A stretch of 12,439 bases of DNA. Origin: DASVNK01 sp964478815 (GTDB taxonomy: Bacteria > Verrucomicrobiota > Verrucomicrobiia > Limisphaerales > SXQI01). Every line of letters starts with the position of its first letter. Within the stretch, counting starts at the first letter, position 1. The stretch is from the NCBI GenBank assembly GCA_964478815.1, contig CAYZKY010000173.1:1-12439 (forward strand), read 5' to 3'. The translations under genes and the position numbers were made by a program. The notes below the pieces were generated by a model that searched no databases, had not been told where the DNA came from, and saw nothing but the letters and a program-made list of their open reading frames with translations. Positions 1 to 7,600 of the stretch are shown one piece after another.

Positions 1-450
1 GTCCGATCCGGACCGCTCAGAAGACTCGGAAAAAATTAGATGCGTTTGCCCTGCGGCGGAGGGACGCGTGGAGCGGGGCCGGGAGGGCACCATTTTTTGG
101 GGGCGGGAAGGGGCATTACGGGCTTTTTCGAGGGGTTTTGAGGGGCGGGAGGGGGCTGGGTTGGGCGGGTGGGGGCTTGGGGAAGAGGGGGCGAGGCCGG
201 TGGAATAGGGGAGGTGGAATTGGTGGAATATGCGGAATTACGGGGGGTTTCGAACTTTGGGTTGTTTGTCCCGATAATGGGACGAAGGGTTCCCAAGGTT
301 GTTGGGGGTGAGCGGATGGGGAGGTCGTTTTCTGGGGAAATTGGTTGGGAAGGTTGGTGGAGGAGGCTCGGCACGCGAATTGCGTAGGGGGTGTCGTTCC
401 TTTCGCTGGATGGTCGGACATGACGCCGGCGAATGGACGCGAGAGGGACC
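1..450. other. Gene-free, G-rich and C-poor leader region
   Basis: I see no convincing gene here. Open frames on the minus strand are proline-rich translations of low-complexity DNA and lack any domain. A frame open from the left edge stops at TAG 37-39 and could be the last 12 codons of an upstream gene, which cannot be judged. From about 100 to 370 the + strand is strongly enriched in G and depleted in C. It carries many G-runs and a loose repeat GGTGGAAT at 199, 213 and 222. A 5-bp stem with a 3-base loop lies at 1-13 (GTCCG/CGGAC), without a following T-run. No clear -35/-10 promoter is visible ahead of the permease gene at 451. Confidence 0.6.
99..191 (+). promoter_or_regulatory. Cluster of potential G-quadruplex motifs
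   Basis: Nine runs of three or more G occur within 142-191: at 142-145, 147-149, 151-155, 158-160, 163-165, 167-169, 171-175, 179-182 and 187-191, with loops of 1-4 bases. Another set at 99-122 (runs at 99, 105, 110 and 120; loops 1, 2 and 6) also meets the usual G3+N1-7 rule. The runs lie on the strand that is co-directional with the permease gene starting at 451, so they would be on the non-template DNA strand and in any long 5' leader RNA. Folding capacity follows from the pattern; a regulatory role is inference. Confidence 0.5.
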
Positions 451-2901
451 ATGCACAACCTGAGATTAGCCTGCCGTCAATTGTTGAAGAATCCCGGCTT
501 TACCGCGGCGGCGGTGTTGACGCTGGCGCTGGGGATCGGCGCGAACACGACGATCTTCTCGATCGTGAGCTGGCTGTTTCTCCAGCCGCTGCCGGTCAAG
601 GACCCGGAACGGCTGGTGCTGGTGCTGCAGAAGAATACGAGTTCCCCCTGGAGCATGCCCTATGGGCAGTCCTGGCCGGACTATCAGGATTATCGGGATC
701 AGGTCGAGGGCTTCGAGGACGCGATGGCGACGTTCATGAACCCGGTGCATCTGAGCGCCTCGGGCCAGCAGCCGGAGCGGGCCTGGGTGGAAGCGGTGAG
801 CGGCAACTACTTTTCGATGCTGGGGCTGAAGCCGGGCCTGGGACGGCTGTTCCAGCCCGAGGAAGGGGTGAAGGCGGGGGCGGACCCGATCCTGGTGCTC
901 TCGCATCGTTATTGGATGAAGCGGTTCGGGGGCGATCCGACGGTGATCGGCCGGACATTGAACGTGAACGGGCATCCGTTCACCGTGGTGGGGGTGGGGC
1001 CCGAGGAATTCCTGAGCGCGCAGTGGGGGATGACGATGGATGCGTTTGTGCCGGCCACCATGCTGGGGAAAGTCCGGCCGGGCGGCGATCAGTTTCTAAC
1101 CGAGCGCGGCGCGAGCGCTTTCAAGGTGTATGCGCGGCTGAAACCGGGCGTGAGCCTGGAGCAGGCCCGTTCGGGGGTGGACATGGTGGCGCAGCGGCTG
1201 GCCAAGGATTATCCGAACGAGCACAAGAATTCGCAGGTTTTCGTCAGCCCCGAATGGCAATGCCGGCCGGATCCGGCGCTGTCGGAATTCATGCCGGTGA
1301 TCAGCGCGGTGTTCATGGCGATGGTGGGGCTGGTGCTGCTGATCGCCTGCGCGAACGTGTCGAACCTGATGTTCGCCCGGGCGCTGACGCGCACCCGGGA
1401 AATGGCGGTGCGATCGGCCCTGGGCGCCTCGCGCAGCCGGCTGATCGGGCAATTGGTGACGGAAAGCCTGGTGATGGCGCTGCTGGCGGGCGTCGTCGGC
1501 AATTTTATCGCGGCGTGGTCCTCGTACCTGCTGGAGCGATTTACACCGGGGGGCGATCTACCGGTGGCACCCAACGGCGGGTGGGATTGGCGGGTGGCCG
1601 CGTTCACCTTTGGGGTGTCGCTCGTGGCGGGGCTGGTGACCGGGCTGGGACCGGCGCTACGAGGGACGAAGCTGGACTTGCAATCCGCCCTGAAAGATTC
1701 AACCACCACTTCGATGGGATCGCGGAAGCATCCGTTCCGCAGCGCGCTGGTGATCTGCCAGGTGGCCTTCTCGATCGCGGTGATCGCGGCGGGCGGATTG
1801 TTCCTCAGCAGTTTGCAGCGCGTGGCCCGGCTCGACCTGGGGTTCCGGGCGAATCAATTGATGATGGTGTCCCTCGATGTGAGTTTGCAGGGGTATACCG
1901 AGGAGAGGGGCCGGCAGTTTTACCGGCAACTGGGGGAGGCCGTGCGGGCGCTGCCGGGAGTCCGCTCGGCCAGCCTGGGCCGGACGGTGCCGTTCGATTA
2001 CGGGTTCGAGTTTAGCGGAGTGACCCCCGAGGAAGCGGCGGGAGATCCGGACGCGGCGGTGACGACGCCTCATAACCGGGTGGACCATGCTTACCTGGGA
2101 ACGATGGGGATGACGCTGCTGCGGGGGCGCGATTTCACTGAGCATGACGACGCGGACGCACCCCGCGCGGCGATCATCAATACGGTGCTGGCGGAACGGT
2201 TGTGGCCGAAGCAAGAGGCCGTGGGACGGCGGTTCTTCTGGGACGGGGGAAAACCGTGGGAGGTGGTGGGCGTGGTGCGCGCGAGCAAGTACGTCACGGT
2301 GGGCGAGGATCCCAAGCCGCTCTTTTATGTCCCCCTGGCGCAAAGCTATGCGGCTCCCGTGACCCTGCATCTTTGGACGGAGGGCGACCCGGCTTCCCAG
2401 GCCCCGGCCGTGCGGAAAATCCTGCAGGGACTCGACCCGCATCTGCCGCTCTACAACCAACGCACGATGGAAGAGCATCTGCAAAACAGCGCCTTCGCCC
2501 TGATGCCCTTGCGGATGGGGGCGGCCCTGGCGGCGGTGCAGGGGCTGGTGGGCCTGATACTGGCCGTATTGGGATTGTACGGCGTGGTGGCCTATACCGT
2601 GAACCGGCGGACGCGCGAGATCGGCATCCGCGTGGCGCTGGGCGCGAGCAAGCTGGATGTGCTCCGGCTGGTGGCGCGGGACGGCACGCGATTGACCCTG
2701 GCGGGCTCGGTGCTGGGATTGGCGGCGGCCTTCGGTTTATGCCGTGTGCTCGCCGGGATTCTGCATGGGTTGACGCCCGCGGCATCGCCAGTGCTGATCG
2801 GCGCGGTGCTGCTGCTGATGGGCGTGGCGGCGCTGGCCTGCTGGATGCCGGCGCGGCGCGCGATGCGGGTCGATCCGATGATTGCACTGAGGACAGAGTG
2901 A
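451..2901 (+). CDS. ADOP-type ABC transporter permease (MacB/FtsX family)
   Basis: An 816-residue inner-membrane permease with two MacB-periplasmic-core/FtsX units and no ATPase domain, the build of the acidobacterial duplicated orphan permease family. The N-terminus MHNLRLACRQLLKNPGFT is the family signature, followed by a membrane helix (about 17-42) and a periplasmic core (about 50-275). A first FtsX block has helices near 283-306, 335-360 and 380-402, with the coupling motif TREMAVRSALGAS at 315-327. A helix near 430-455 opens the second half, whose FtsX block carries TREIGIRVALGAS at 721-733. The tail MPARRAMRVDPMIALRTE is typical. I chose ATG 451 over in-frame ATG 433 because it has a purine-rich GAGAGGG at 441-447 and matches the family start, also seen in the remnant at 3345. 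Family members are thought to export lipoproteins, peptides or drugs with a separate ATPase; the ATPase at 8388 is a candidate partner. The substrate is unknown. Confidence 0.93.
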   Translation: MHNLRLACRQLLKNPGFTAAAVLTLALGIGANTTIFSIVSWLFLQPLPVKDPERLVLVLQKNTSSPWSMPYGQSWPDYQDYRDQVEGFEDAMATFMNPVHLSASGQQPERAWVEAVSGNYFSMLGLKPGLGRLFQPEEGVKAGADPILVLSHRYWMKRFGGDPTVIGRTLNVNGHPFTVVGVGPEEFLSAQWGMTMDAFVPATMLGKVRPGGDQFLTERGASAFKVYARLKPGVSLEQARSGVDMVAQRLAKDYPNEHKNSQVFVSPEWQCRPDPALSEFMPVISAVFMAMVGLVLLIACANVSNLMFARALTRTREMAVRSALGASRSRLIGQLVTESLVMALLAGVVGNFIAAWSSYLLERFTPGGDLPVAPNGGWDWRVAAFTFGVSLVAGLVTGLGPALRGTKLDLQSALKDSTTTSMGSRKHPFRSALVICQVAFSIAVIAAGGLFLSSLQRVARLDLGFRANQLMMVSLDVSLQGYTEERGRQFYRQLGEAVRALPGVRSASLGRTVPFDYGFEFSGVTPEEAAGDPDAAVTTPHNRVDHAYLGTMGMTLLRGRDFTEHDDADAPRAAIINTVLAERLWPKQEAVGRRFFWDGGKPWEVVGVVRASKYVTVGEDPKPLFYVPLAQSYAAPVTLHLWTEGDPASQAPAVRKILQGLDPHLPLYNQRTMEEHLQNSAFALMPLRMGAALAAVQGLVGLILAVLGLYGVVAYTVNRRTREIGIRVALGASKLDVLRLVARDGTRLTLAGSVLGLAAAFGLCRVLAGILHGLTPAASPVLIGAVLLLMGVAALACWMPARRAMRVDPMIALRTE

Positions 2902-2912
2902 AAAGTGATGAG
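2900..2912 (+). repeat. Left arm of imperfect inverted repeat
   Basis: GAAAAGTGATGAG pairs with CTCGTCACTTTTC at 3318-3330 with one mismatch in 13. The two arms frame the four-helix-bundle gene and very little else. Confidence 0.55.
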
Positions 2913-2925
2913 TGATGAGTGATGA
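2905..2925 (+). repeat. Three tandem 7-bp repeats (GTGATGA)x3
   Basis: Three perfect copies of GTGATGA begin 3 bases after the permease stop codon and run into the start of the next gene. Because the unit is 7 bp and contains TGATGA, the array holds a TGA (2906, 2913, 2920) and an ATG (2908, 2915, 2922) in each of the three frames. The permease stop codon itself (TGA 2899-2901) lies in a related GAGTGAAAAG stretch. The array may assist stop-and-restart translation into the four-helix-bundle gene, or may simply be the end of a repeat element. Confidence 0.75.
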
Positions 2926-3313
2926 GCCTATGAGCCAGATAGAATCCAAGCCGGGAAGTTACCGCGACCTGATCGTCTGGCAGAAGGCAATGACTCTGGC
3001 CAAGCTGATCTACGGCCTGACTCAGAGGTTCCCGTCCGAAGAGAAGTTCGGGTTGACTAGCCAAATGCGTCGGGCGGCCGTATCCATTCCGTCTAACATC
3101 GCCGAAGGACAGGCGCGTCGCGGCCCACGGGAATTCATCCAGTTCATTGGCCAAGCCGAAGGCTCCCTGGCTGAACTCGACACGCAACTGACACTGTCCA
3201 TTGAACCTGGCTTTTGTTCGGGGTCGGAGGCATCCGGGGCGGAGGGTCTGATCCAGGAACTGCGGAAGATGCTTAACGCGCTGCGGCGCAAGCTGGAGGC
3301 CACCCTGTCCTGA
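2915..3313 (+). CDS. Four-helix-bundle protein (23S rRNA IVS / S23 family)
   Basis: A 132-residue protein with the hallmarks of the four-helix-bundle family first found in 23S rRNA intervening sequences: an aromatic-rich YRDLIVWQKAM near the start, then FGLTSQMRRAAVSIPSNIAEG and REFIQFIGQAEGSLAELDTQL in the middle, and a final amphipathic helix. Length is normal for the family (about 115-135). The family shares its fold with Avd, the accessory protein of diversity-generating retroelements; most members, like this one, have no known function and no rRNA next to them. The start is uncertain: GTG 2912, ATG 2915 and ATG 2930 are all in frame, the first two lie in the 7-bp repeats and none has a good ribosome site. 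ATG 2930 would drop the repeat-encoded residues. It starts 13 bases after the permease stop, so co-transcription is likely. There is no reverse transcriptase or variable repeat in the window. Confidence 0.87.
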   Translation: MSDEPMSQIESKPGSYRDLIVWQKAMTLAKLIYGLTQRFPSEEKFGLTSQMRRAAVSIPSNIAEGQARRGPREFIQFIGQAEGSLAELDTQLTLSIEPGFCSGSEASGAEGLIQELRKMLNALRRKLEATLS

Positions 3314-3317
3314 CTCG

Positions 3318-3340
3318 CTCGTCACTTTTCCCTCATCACT
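3318..3340 (-). repeat. Right arm of imperfect inverted repeat
   Basis: On the minus strand this reads AGTGATGAG (3340-3332) followed closely by GAAAAGTGACGAG (3330-3318). Both parts match the left end at 2900-2926, but in the opposite order. It begins 4 bases after the four-helix-bundle stop codon (3311-3313) and ends 4 bases before the ATG of the permease remnant at 3345. Confidence 0.55.
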
Positions 3341-3344
3341 GCCT

Positions 3345-3380
3345 ATGAACGATCTCAAATTCGCCGTTCACCAGTTGCTG
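3345..3380 (+). pseudogene. N-terminal remnant of a second ADOP permease
   Basis: The codons from ATG 3345 read MNDLKFAVHQLL, which matches the stereotyped N-terminus of ADOP permeases and aligns with MHNLRLACRQLL of the intact gene at 451. After the twelfth codon the similarity ends abruptly, where KNPGFT would be expected. The frame stays open to 3710 but is then only the antisense of the antitoxin-like gene. With the C-terminal piece at 3707-3856 this indicates a permease that lost about 750 codons. Tandem ADOP genes are common, so a second copy here is expected. Twelve residues alone would be weak evidence; the pairing with the C-terminal piece gives the support. Confidence 0.6.
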
Positions 3381-3397
3381 GGCCGTGCCACGCGAAC

Positions 3398-3637
3398 TCA
3401 CGACGTTTTATCGAAGTCCGCAGCGGTCATTTCCGGGAATGCTTCCGAGTTTTTCCGAAGTTCCGCCTCGATTTCATCGCCCAGCGCCGACAAAGCGAGC
3501 CTTGGGCGAGGATCGTGGATGATCCGCGCCCATTGCGCATCCCCGTCCAGCTCCGGCAGCACTTCGGGAAGTTGCGCGGCAAGTTCCTGGCGATCTTCTC
3601 GGGAAAGTCCCCGGATGGCCGCGGTGATCTCGTTCAC
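3398..3637 (-). CDS. Orphan antitoxin-like protein (addiction-module component type)
   Basis: A 79-residue acidic protein read from GTG 3637 to TGA 3398-3400. It begins VNEITAAIRGLSREDRQEL, the N-terminal helix pattern of small addiction-module antitoxins, and goes on through a DPRPRLALSALGDEIEAELRKN helix to an acidic FPEMTAADFD tail. The frame extends further upstream to 3745, but that part lacks family character. No toxin gene follows on the minus strand before the permease remnant, nor is one upstream, so it is an orphan. It sits antisense inside what was a permease gene, filling the gap between the two remnants. A possible promoter is at 3680-3652. It could be a solitary antitoxin, the rest of a broken TA pair, or a small protein of other function. 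Confidence 0.6.
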   Translation of the reverse strand: MNEITAAIRGLSREDRQELAAQLPEVLPELDGDAQWARIIHDPRPRLALSALGDEIEAELRKNSEAFPEMTAADFDKTS

Positions 3638-3651
3638 GGTGCCCACGCCAA

Positions 3652-3680
3652 AGTGTAAATTCGAAAAAAACTGGAAACAA
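3652..3680 (-). promoter_or_regulatory. Possible promoter of the antitoxin-like gene
   Basis: Read on the minus strand, TTGTTT (3680-3675) and TACACT (3657-3652) are separated by exactly 17 bases, and the GTG start lies 14 bases after the -10-like box. The matches to the consensus are 3/6 and 4/6, so this is suggestive only. The A/T-rich character stands out from the GC-rich surroundings. Confidence 0.3.
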
Positions 3681-3706
3681 GAGCCATTTTTCGGCTGGTT
3701 GAAACT

Positions 3707-3856
3707 ATGAGAACGCCGCTGCGAAACATTCGCGAAGGAACCCAAGACTTCGCGCCCGGGCCGGCCGCGCTGGCGGCAGTGGCTCTGATCGTCCGCTGCC
3801 CGCCCGCCCGCCGCGCCGCGAAGGTCGATCCGAGGATTGCGTTGCGGGCGGAATAA
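3707..3856 (+). pseudogene. C-terminal remnant of a second ADOP permease
   Basis: The frame ending at TAA 3854-3856 reads ALAAVALIVRCPPARRAAKVDPRIALRAE, which closely parallels the end of the intact permease (ALACWMPARRAMRVDPMIALRTE): last membrane helix, PARRA motif, VDPxIALR tail. An ATG at 3707 opens the same frame, giving a 49-residue ORF, but its first part shows no clear permease similarity. I read it as the tail of a largely deleted permease. The stop codon is 3 bases before the ATG of the lipoprotein gene. A functional short membrane peptide cannot be excluded but is less likely. Confidence 0.72.
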
Positions 3857-3859
3857 GGT

Positions 3860-4618
3860 ATGGGATTGGCCGTGTTCTCACCCCACCAAACCAGCCGAGC
3901 CTCCCGTGATGATGGCAGCCAACTCTCGAATCGAGCGCTGATTCTGATCCTGCTCACGTCCATCGTGGCGTGGGCGGGTTGCGCGACGAACTGGACGGCG
4001 GCACCGGAATCAATCGACGGGGTGAGTTTCGAATACAAGGTTACGCACCGTATCCGTGACAAGCAGAAACGGGATATTTTGTATCTGGCGGCGGAACAAG
4101 GAATGACGAATCTGGACCGTGTGGAGATTATTAATGCGCTGCCTACCGACCTCCTGCTGGCGGTGGTGCTGGCGAAGCCAGTTGTTTCGGTCCGGGATGA
4201 GTGGGTCCGGAGTCTGACCTTTGGGTTCAATTGGGGGCGTGGAGCCGTGGCACCACCGGAAGGCGTACCGCGGCGCGGCACGGTCTGGCTTATGTTCGAT
4301 GATACGCAGCACCGGAAAATCCTGATCGTAGGGGACAAGAGTTATCGGGTCCGCCTCGACGAAGGGCTGCCGATTGGGATCGCGGAAGATATCCTTCGAC
4401 GATTCCTCTCGGGCGAAATGCAACCAGCAGGGTCGGTAGCACACTATCTCCGCTGGATCCGAGACTCGACACCCACTCACATACAACGTCGAGAAGATGG
4501 ACGGTACATGATCTCATTCTGGAAGGAGTCCGGCGGGAGCGGAAACTTGTTTGTCATCACGAGGGACCCGGACACGGGAGCCCTCGAAGTGACTGGAACG
4601 GGTTCAATCTCTATTTAA
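3860..4618 (+). CDS. Hypothetical probable lipoprotein
   Basis: A 252-residue protein I cannot assign to a family. A hydrophobic stretch (about 27-40, ALILILLTSIVAWAG) ends at Cys41 in WAGCATNW, like a lipoprotein signal, although Trp at the -3 position is not canonical. The part before the hydrophobic core is unusually long (26 residues) and mixed in charge; the only in-frame starts are ATG 3860, TTG 3866 and GTG 3872. AAGG at 3855-3858 lies too close to the ATG and fits the TTG better. The mature part is a soluble mix of strands and helices with a basic/acidic middle and a strand-rich end (YMISFWKES, LFVITRDPDTGALEVTG). It is probably membrane-anchored outside the cytoplasm. Its GC content is visibly lower than that of its neighbours, and it ends 42 bases before the ankyrin gene, so the two may be co-transcribed. 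Confidence 0.72.
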   Translation: MGLAVFSPHQTSRASRDDGSQLSNRALILILLTSIVAWAGCATNWTAAPESIDGVSFEYKVTHRIRDKQKRDILYLAAEQGMTNLDRVEIINALPTDLLLAVVLAKPVVSVRDEWVRSLTFGFNWGRGAVAPPEGVPRRGTVWLMFDDTQHRKILIVGDKSYRVRLDEGLPIGIAEDILRRFLSGEMQPAGSVAHYLRWIRDSTPTHIQRREDGRYMISFWKESGGSGNLFVITRDPDTGALEVTGTGSISI

Positions 4619-4649
4619 TGCGAGAAATCTGGTGTGGCGGCAGAACTTC

Positions 4650-4655
4650 AGAGGA
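4650..4655 (+). promoter_or_regulatory. Ribosome binding site that sets the ankyrin gene start
   Basis: AGAGGA lies 5 bases before ATG 4661, a good Shine-Dalgarno match. The in-frame GTG at 4634 has none, so the ATG is preferred. Confidence 0.6.
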
Positions 4656-4660
4656 ATGCA

Positions 4661-7600
4661 ATGAGCGAGGTTGATTCGCAAGCGGGACCGACTTCGGCGC
4701 GAGTGGAAGGAGCATGTGCGATTGTGGACGCCTTCCTTGTGGCCGCGAGCGCGCCGCGCGAGGCCGGGCACGCGTCGGGGATGCTGGAGGAGGCGGAGAG
4801 ATTACTGCGCGAGCATCCCCATCTGGCCAAGGGCAATATCTATGCGGCGGCGGCACTGGGCGATGCGGCGCTGTTGCGGACTCTACTGGCGCAGGATCAG
4901 GGCCTCGCGACAAAGAAGGGCGGGCCGCATGGATGGGATGCGTTGACCTATTTGTGCTTCTCGCGGTACTTGCGATTGGATGCCGGGCGATCCGAGGGAT
5001 TCGTGGAAGCGGCGAAGGTTTTACTGGAAGCCGGGGCGGACGCGAACACGGGGTGGTTCGAAAAGGCGCATCAGCCCAAGCCGGAGTGGGAGAGCGCTTT
5101 GTATGGGGCGGCGGGGGTGGCGCATCACGCGGGATTGACGCGCTTGCTGCTGGCGCATGGGGCGGATCCGAACGATGGAGAAGTGACTTACCACGCGCCG
5201 GAGGGCTGGGATAACGCGGTGCTGAAGGCGCTGGTGGAAACGGGAAAGCTGACGCCGGACAGCCTCGCGACGATGCTGCTGCGGAAGCACGACTGGCACG
5301 ATCTGGAGGGAGTGACGTATCTGCTGGAGCACGGGGCCGACCCGAACCGGCCGACGCATTGGGGAAAGACGGCGTTCCACCAGGCGGTGCAGAGCGACAA
5401 TGAACGGCGGATCATCGAAGCCTTGCTGGAGCACGGCGGCGATCCGACCCTGACGACCGACCGCTCGGAACGATCCGGGCACCTGGGCGCGGTGCGCTCG
5501 GCGGTGGCGATGGCGGCGCGGCGCGGGCGGCGGGATGTGCTGGAACTTTTCGAGCGGCGCGGGATCGACTTGAAGTTGACGGGCGCGGAACGGCTGGTGG
5601 CGGCTTGTGCGCTGGATCGCGAAGGCGAGATAAGGAAGTTCGCAGGAGAGGAACCGCGCGCGGTGGAAGAATTGCGCGCCGAGGGCGGACGGTTGTTAGC
5701 GGGATTTGCGGGTGTGGGGAACGCGGCGGGAATCCGGCGGTTGCTCGATTTGGGCGTGCCGGTGGAGGCGATCTTCGAGGAGGGCGAGGGCTATTTCGGC
5801 GTGGCTCCGAACAGCACGGCGCTGCACGTCGCGGCGTGGCGGTTGCGGGCGGAGACGGTGGCGCTGCTGATCGAGCGCGGCGCGGAGGTGAATCGAACCG
5901 ACGGGCACGCCCGAACGCCGCTGATGCTCGCGGTGCGGGCCTGCGTGGATTCTTACTGGACCGAGCGGCGCTCGCCGGAGGCCGTGGCCGCGCTGCTCGA
6001 AGCCGACGCGGACGTTCGCGGCGTGATGTTCCCCTCGGGTTACGAACTGGTGGACGATTTGCTGCGACCGCGCGTGGTGGCGACTGCTGAGCGCATCCAG
6101 CGGATGATTCGTCCCGATGACTTGAAGAAGGACGAGCCGCTGCTGTGGTCGACAGGGACGGGCGTGGAAGTTTGGAACATGATCGGCGCGGCCATCGTGG
6201 GAGATGTTTCCGCGCTCCGCCGCATGTTGGACACACATCCGGCGCTGGCCCATTGCTACTATCACTATCGCACGCCGCTGTATTTCGCCGTGCGCGAGAA
6301 TCAGCTCGAAGCCGTGCGGCTCTTGCTGGAACGCGGAACCGATCCGCTGGCGCTGGCGGTGAACGACAGCCTCCTGGAGATTACGCGGGATCGTGGATAT
6401 GCGGAGCTGGAGCAGTTTCTGAAAACGAGTCTGGCCCAGACTCACAACGCGTCGCCGAAAGGCGAGCCGGTGGCGGCGGCGATCCGCGAACGCAATCTGG
6501 CCAAGGTGCGGGAACTGCTGGACGCCACGCCGGAACTATTGCACCAGGGCGATGAGCGTTCGAATCAGCCGATCCACTGGGCGACGATGACGCGGCAGCC
6601 CGAGGTCATCGACGAATTGCTGCGACGCGGCGCGAACATCGAAGCCAAACGCATTGATGGTTCGCGGCCGATTCATCTTTTCAATGGCGATTACCATTAT
6701 CGCGGGTGGCGGGACGTGCCCAAGGAGGTGACCACGACGCCCGCCGAGGTGCTGGCGCATTTGCGGGCGCGCGGCGCTTACTGCGATATCTGGACGGCGT
6801 GTCATGCCGGCGATATCGAGCGCGTGCGCGAACTGCTCCGAGAGGATGCTTCGCTGGCGAATCGGCTCGCGGATTGCGTCACGTATTACCTGGGGTCGGG
6901 TTCGCCACTGCGGAACGCGGCCGCGCGGGGCCACCTGGCGATTGTGAAGCTGCTGCTCGCCTACGGCGCCGACCCGAAACAGCCGGAGCCGGGGATCGCG
7001 CCAAGCGGGCATGCCTTGTATTCCGCGGTGTATCACCGGCACCTGGAGGTGGCGCGCGTGTTATTGGAGCACGGTGCGCCGGCGAGTGCGCCGGTCGAAA
7101 GCTCGGCCGACGCGCTGAGCATCGCGCTGTCGCACAAGGACGAGCCGATGGTGGAGCTGCTCTGTTCTTACGGCGCGGCGCGGTCGGTGGACTTGCTCGG
7201 GCATGACGGCGATGTGCGGACCGCGGCGGCGGTGTTTGCCGCGAATCCAAAAATGGCCGATGACGTGGATGGCTTCAATAGCGCGGCGGGGAATGGGCAC
7301 GAAGCGTTGGTGCGGCTGATGCTGCGGTATCAGCCCGATCTGACGACGCGAACGGGCGCGGCGGGCAAGACTCCGGAACTCACCGAATTATTGTTCCGGC
7401 ACGGGATGAACGCGAGCCATCCGGACTGGCTGCGCATCACGCCGTTGCACGAGTTCGCGCGCCAAAACGACGTGGCGCGCGCGCGCCAGTTTCTCGCGCA
7501 CGGCGCGGATGTTCATGCGCGCGATGAGGACATTCGATCCACGCCGCTCGGTTGGGCGGCCAAGTTCGGAAAGATCGAGATGGTGCAATTGCTGCTGGAG

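Larger units (their letters stand above)
2896..3341 (+). mobile_element. Putative four-helix-bundle cassette with inverted-repeat ends
   Basis: The segment between the stop of the permease and the start of the next permease remnant consists almost only of a four-helix-bundle gene framed by related sequences. The left side is GAAAAGTGATGAG (2900-2912) running into three GTGATGA units. The right side, read in reverse complement, is GAAAAGTGACGAG (3330-3318), a 12/13 match, next to AGTGATGAG (3340-3332), a 9/9 match to the left repeats. These are inverted relative to each other, as in a mobile or dispersed element. No transposase is present, so any movement would be in trans or by another mechanism. 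The sequence shows the repeats; mobility is inference. Confidence 0.42.

Noticed and set aside
1..39. Tail of an upstream gene ending at TAG 37-39
   Set aside because: Only 12 codons are visible and nothing identifies them; could not be supported as a gene.
36..458. Proline-rich open frames on the minus strand of the leader region
   Set aside because: They are the translation of a G-rich/C-rich low-complexity tract, with no domain, no ribosome site and no coding-like codon pattern.
2912..3313. Diversity-generating retroelement (Avd with reverse transcriptase and template repeat)
   Set aside because: Only the fold relationship of the four-helix-bundle protein suggests it; there is no reverse transcriptase, no adenine-biased repeat pair and no variable gene in the window.
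2896..3341. Actual 23S rRNA intervening sequence
   Set aside because: The flanks are permease coding sequences, not rRNA.
3345..3710. A 121-codon + strand gene covering the antitoxin-like region
   Set aside because: After the first 12 permease-like codons it is a serine-rich antisense translation of the better-supported minus-strand gene.
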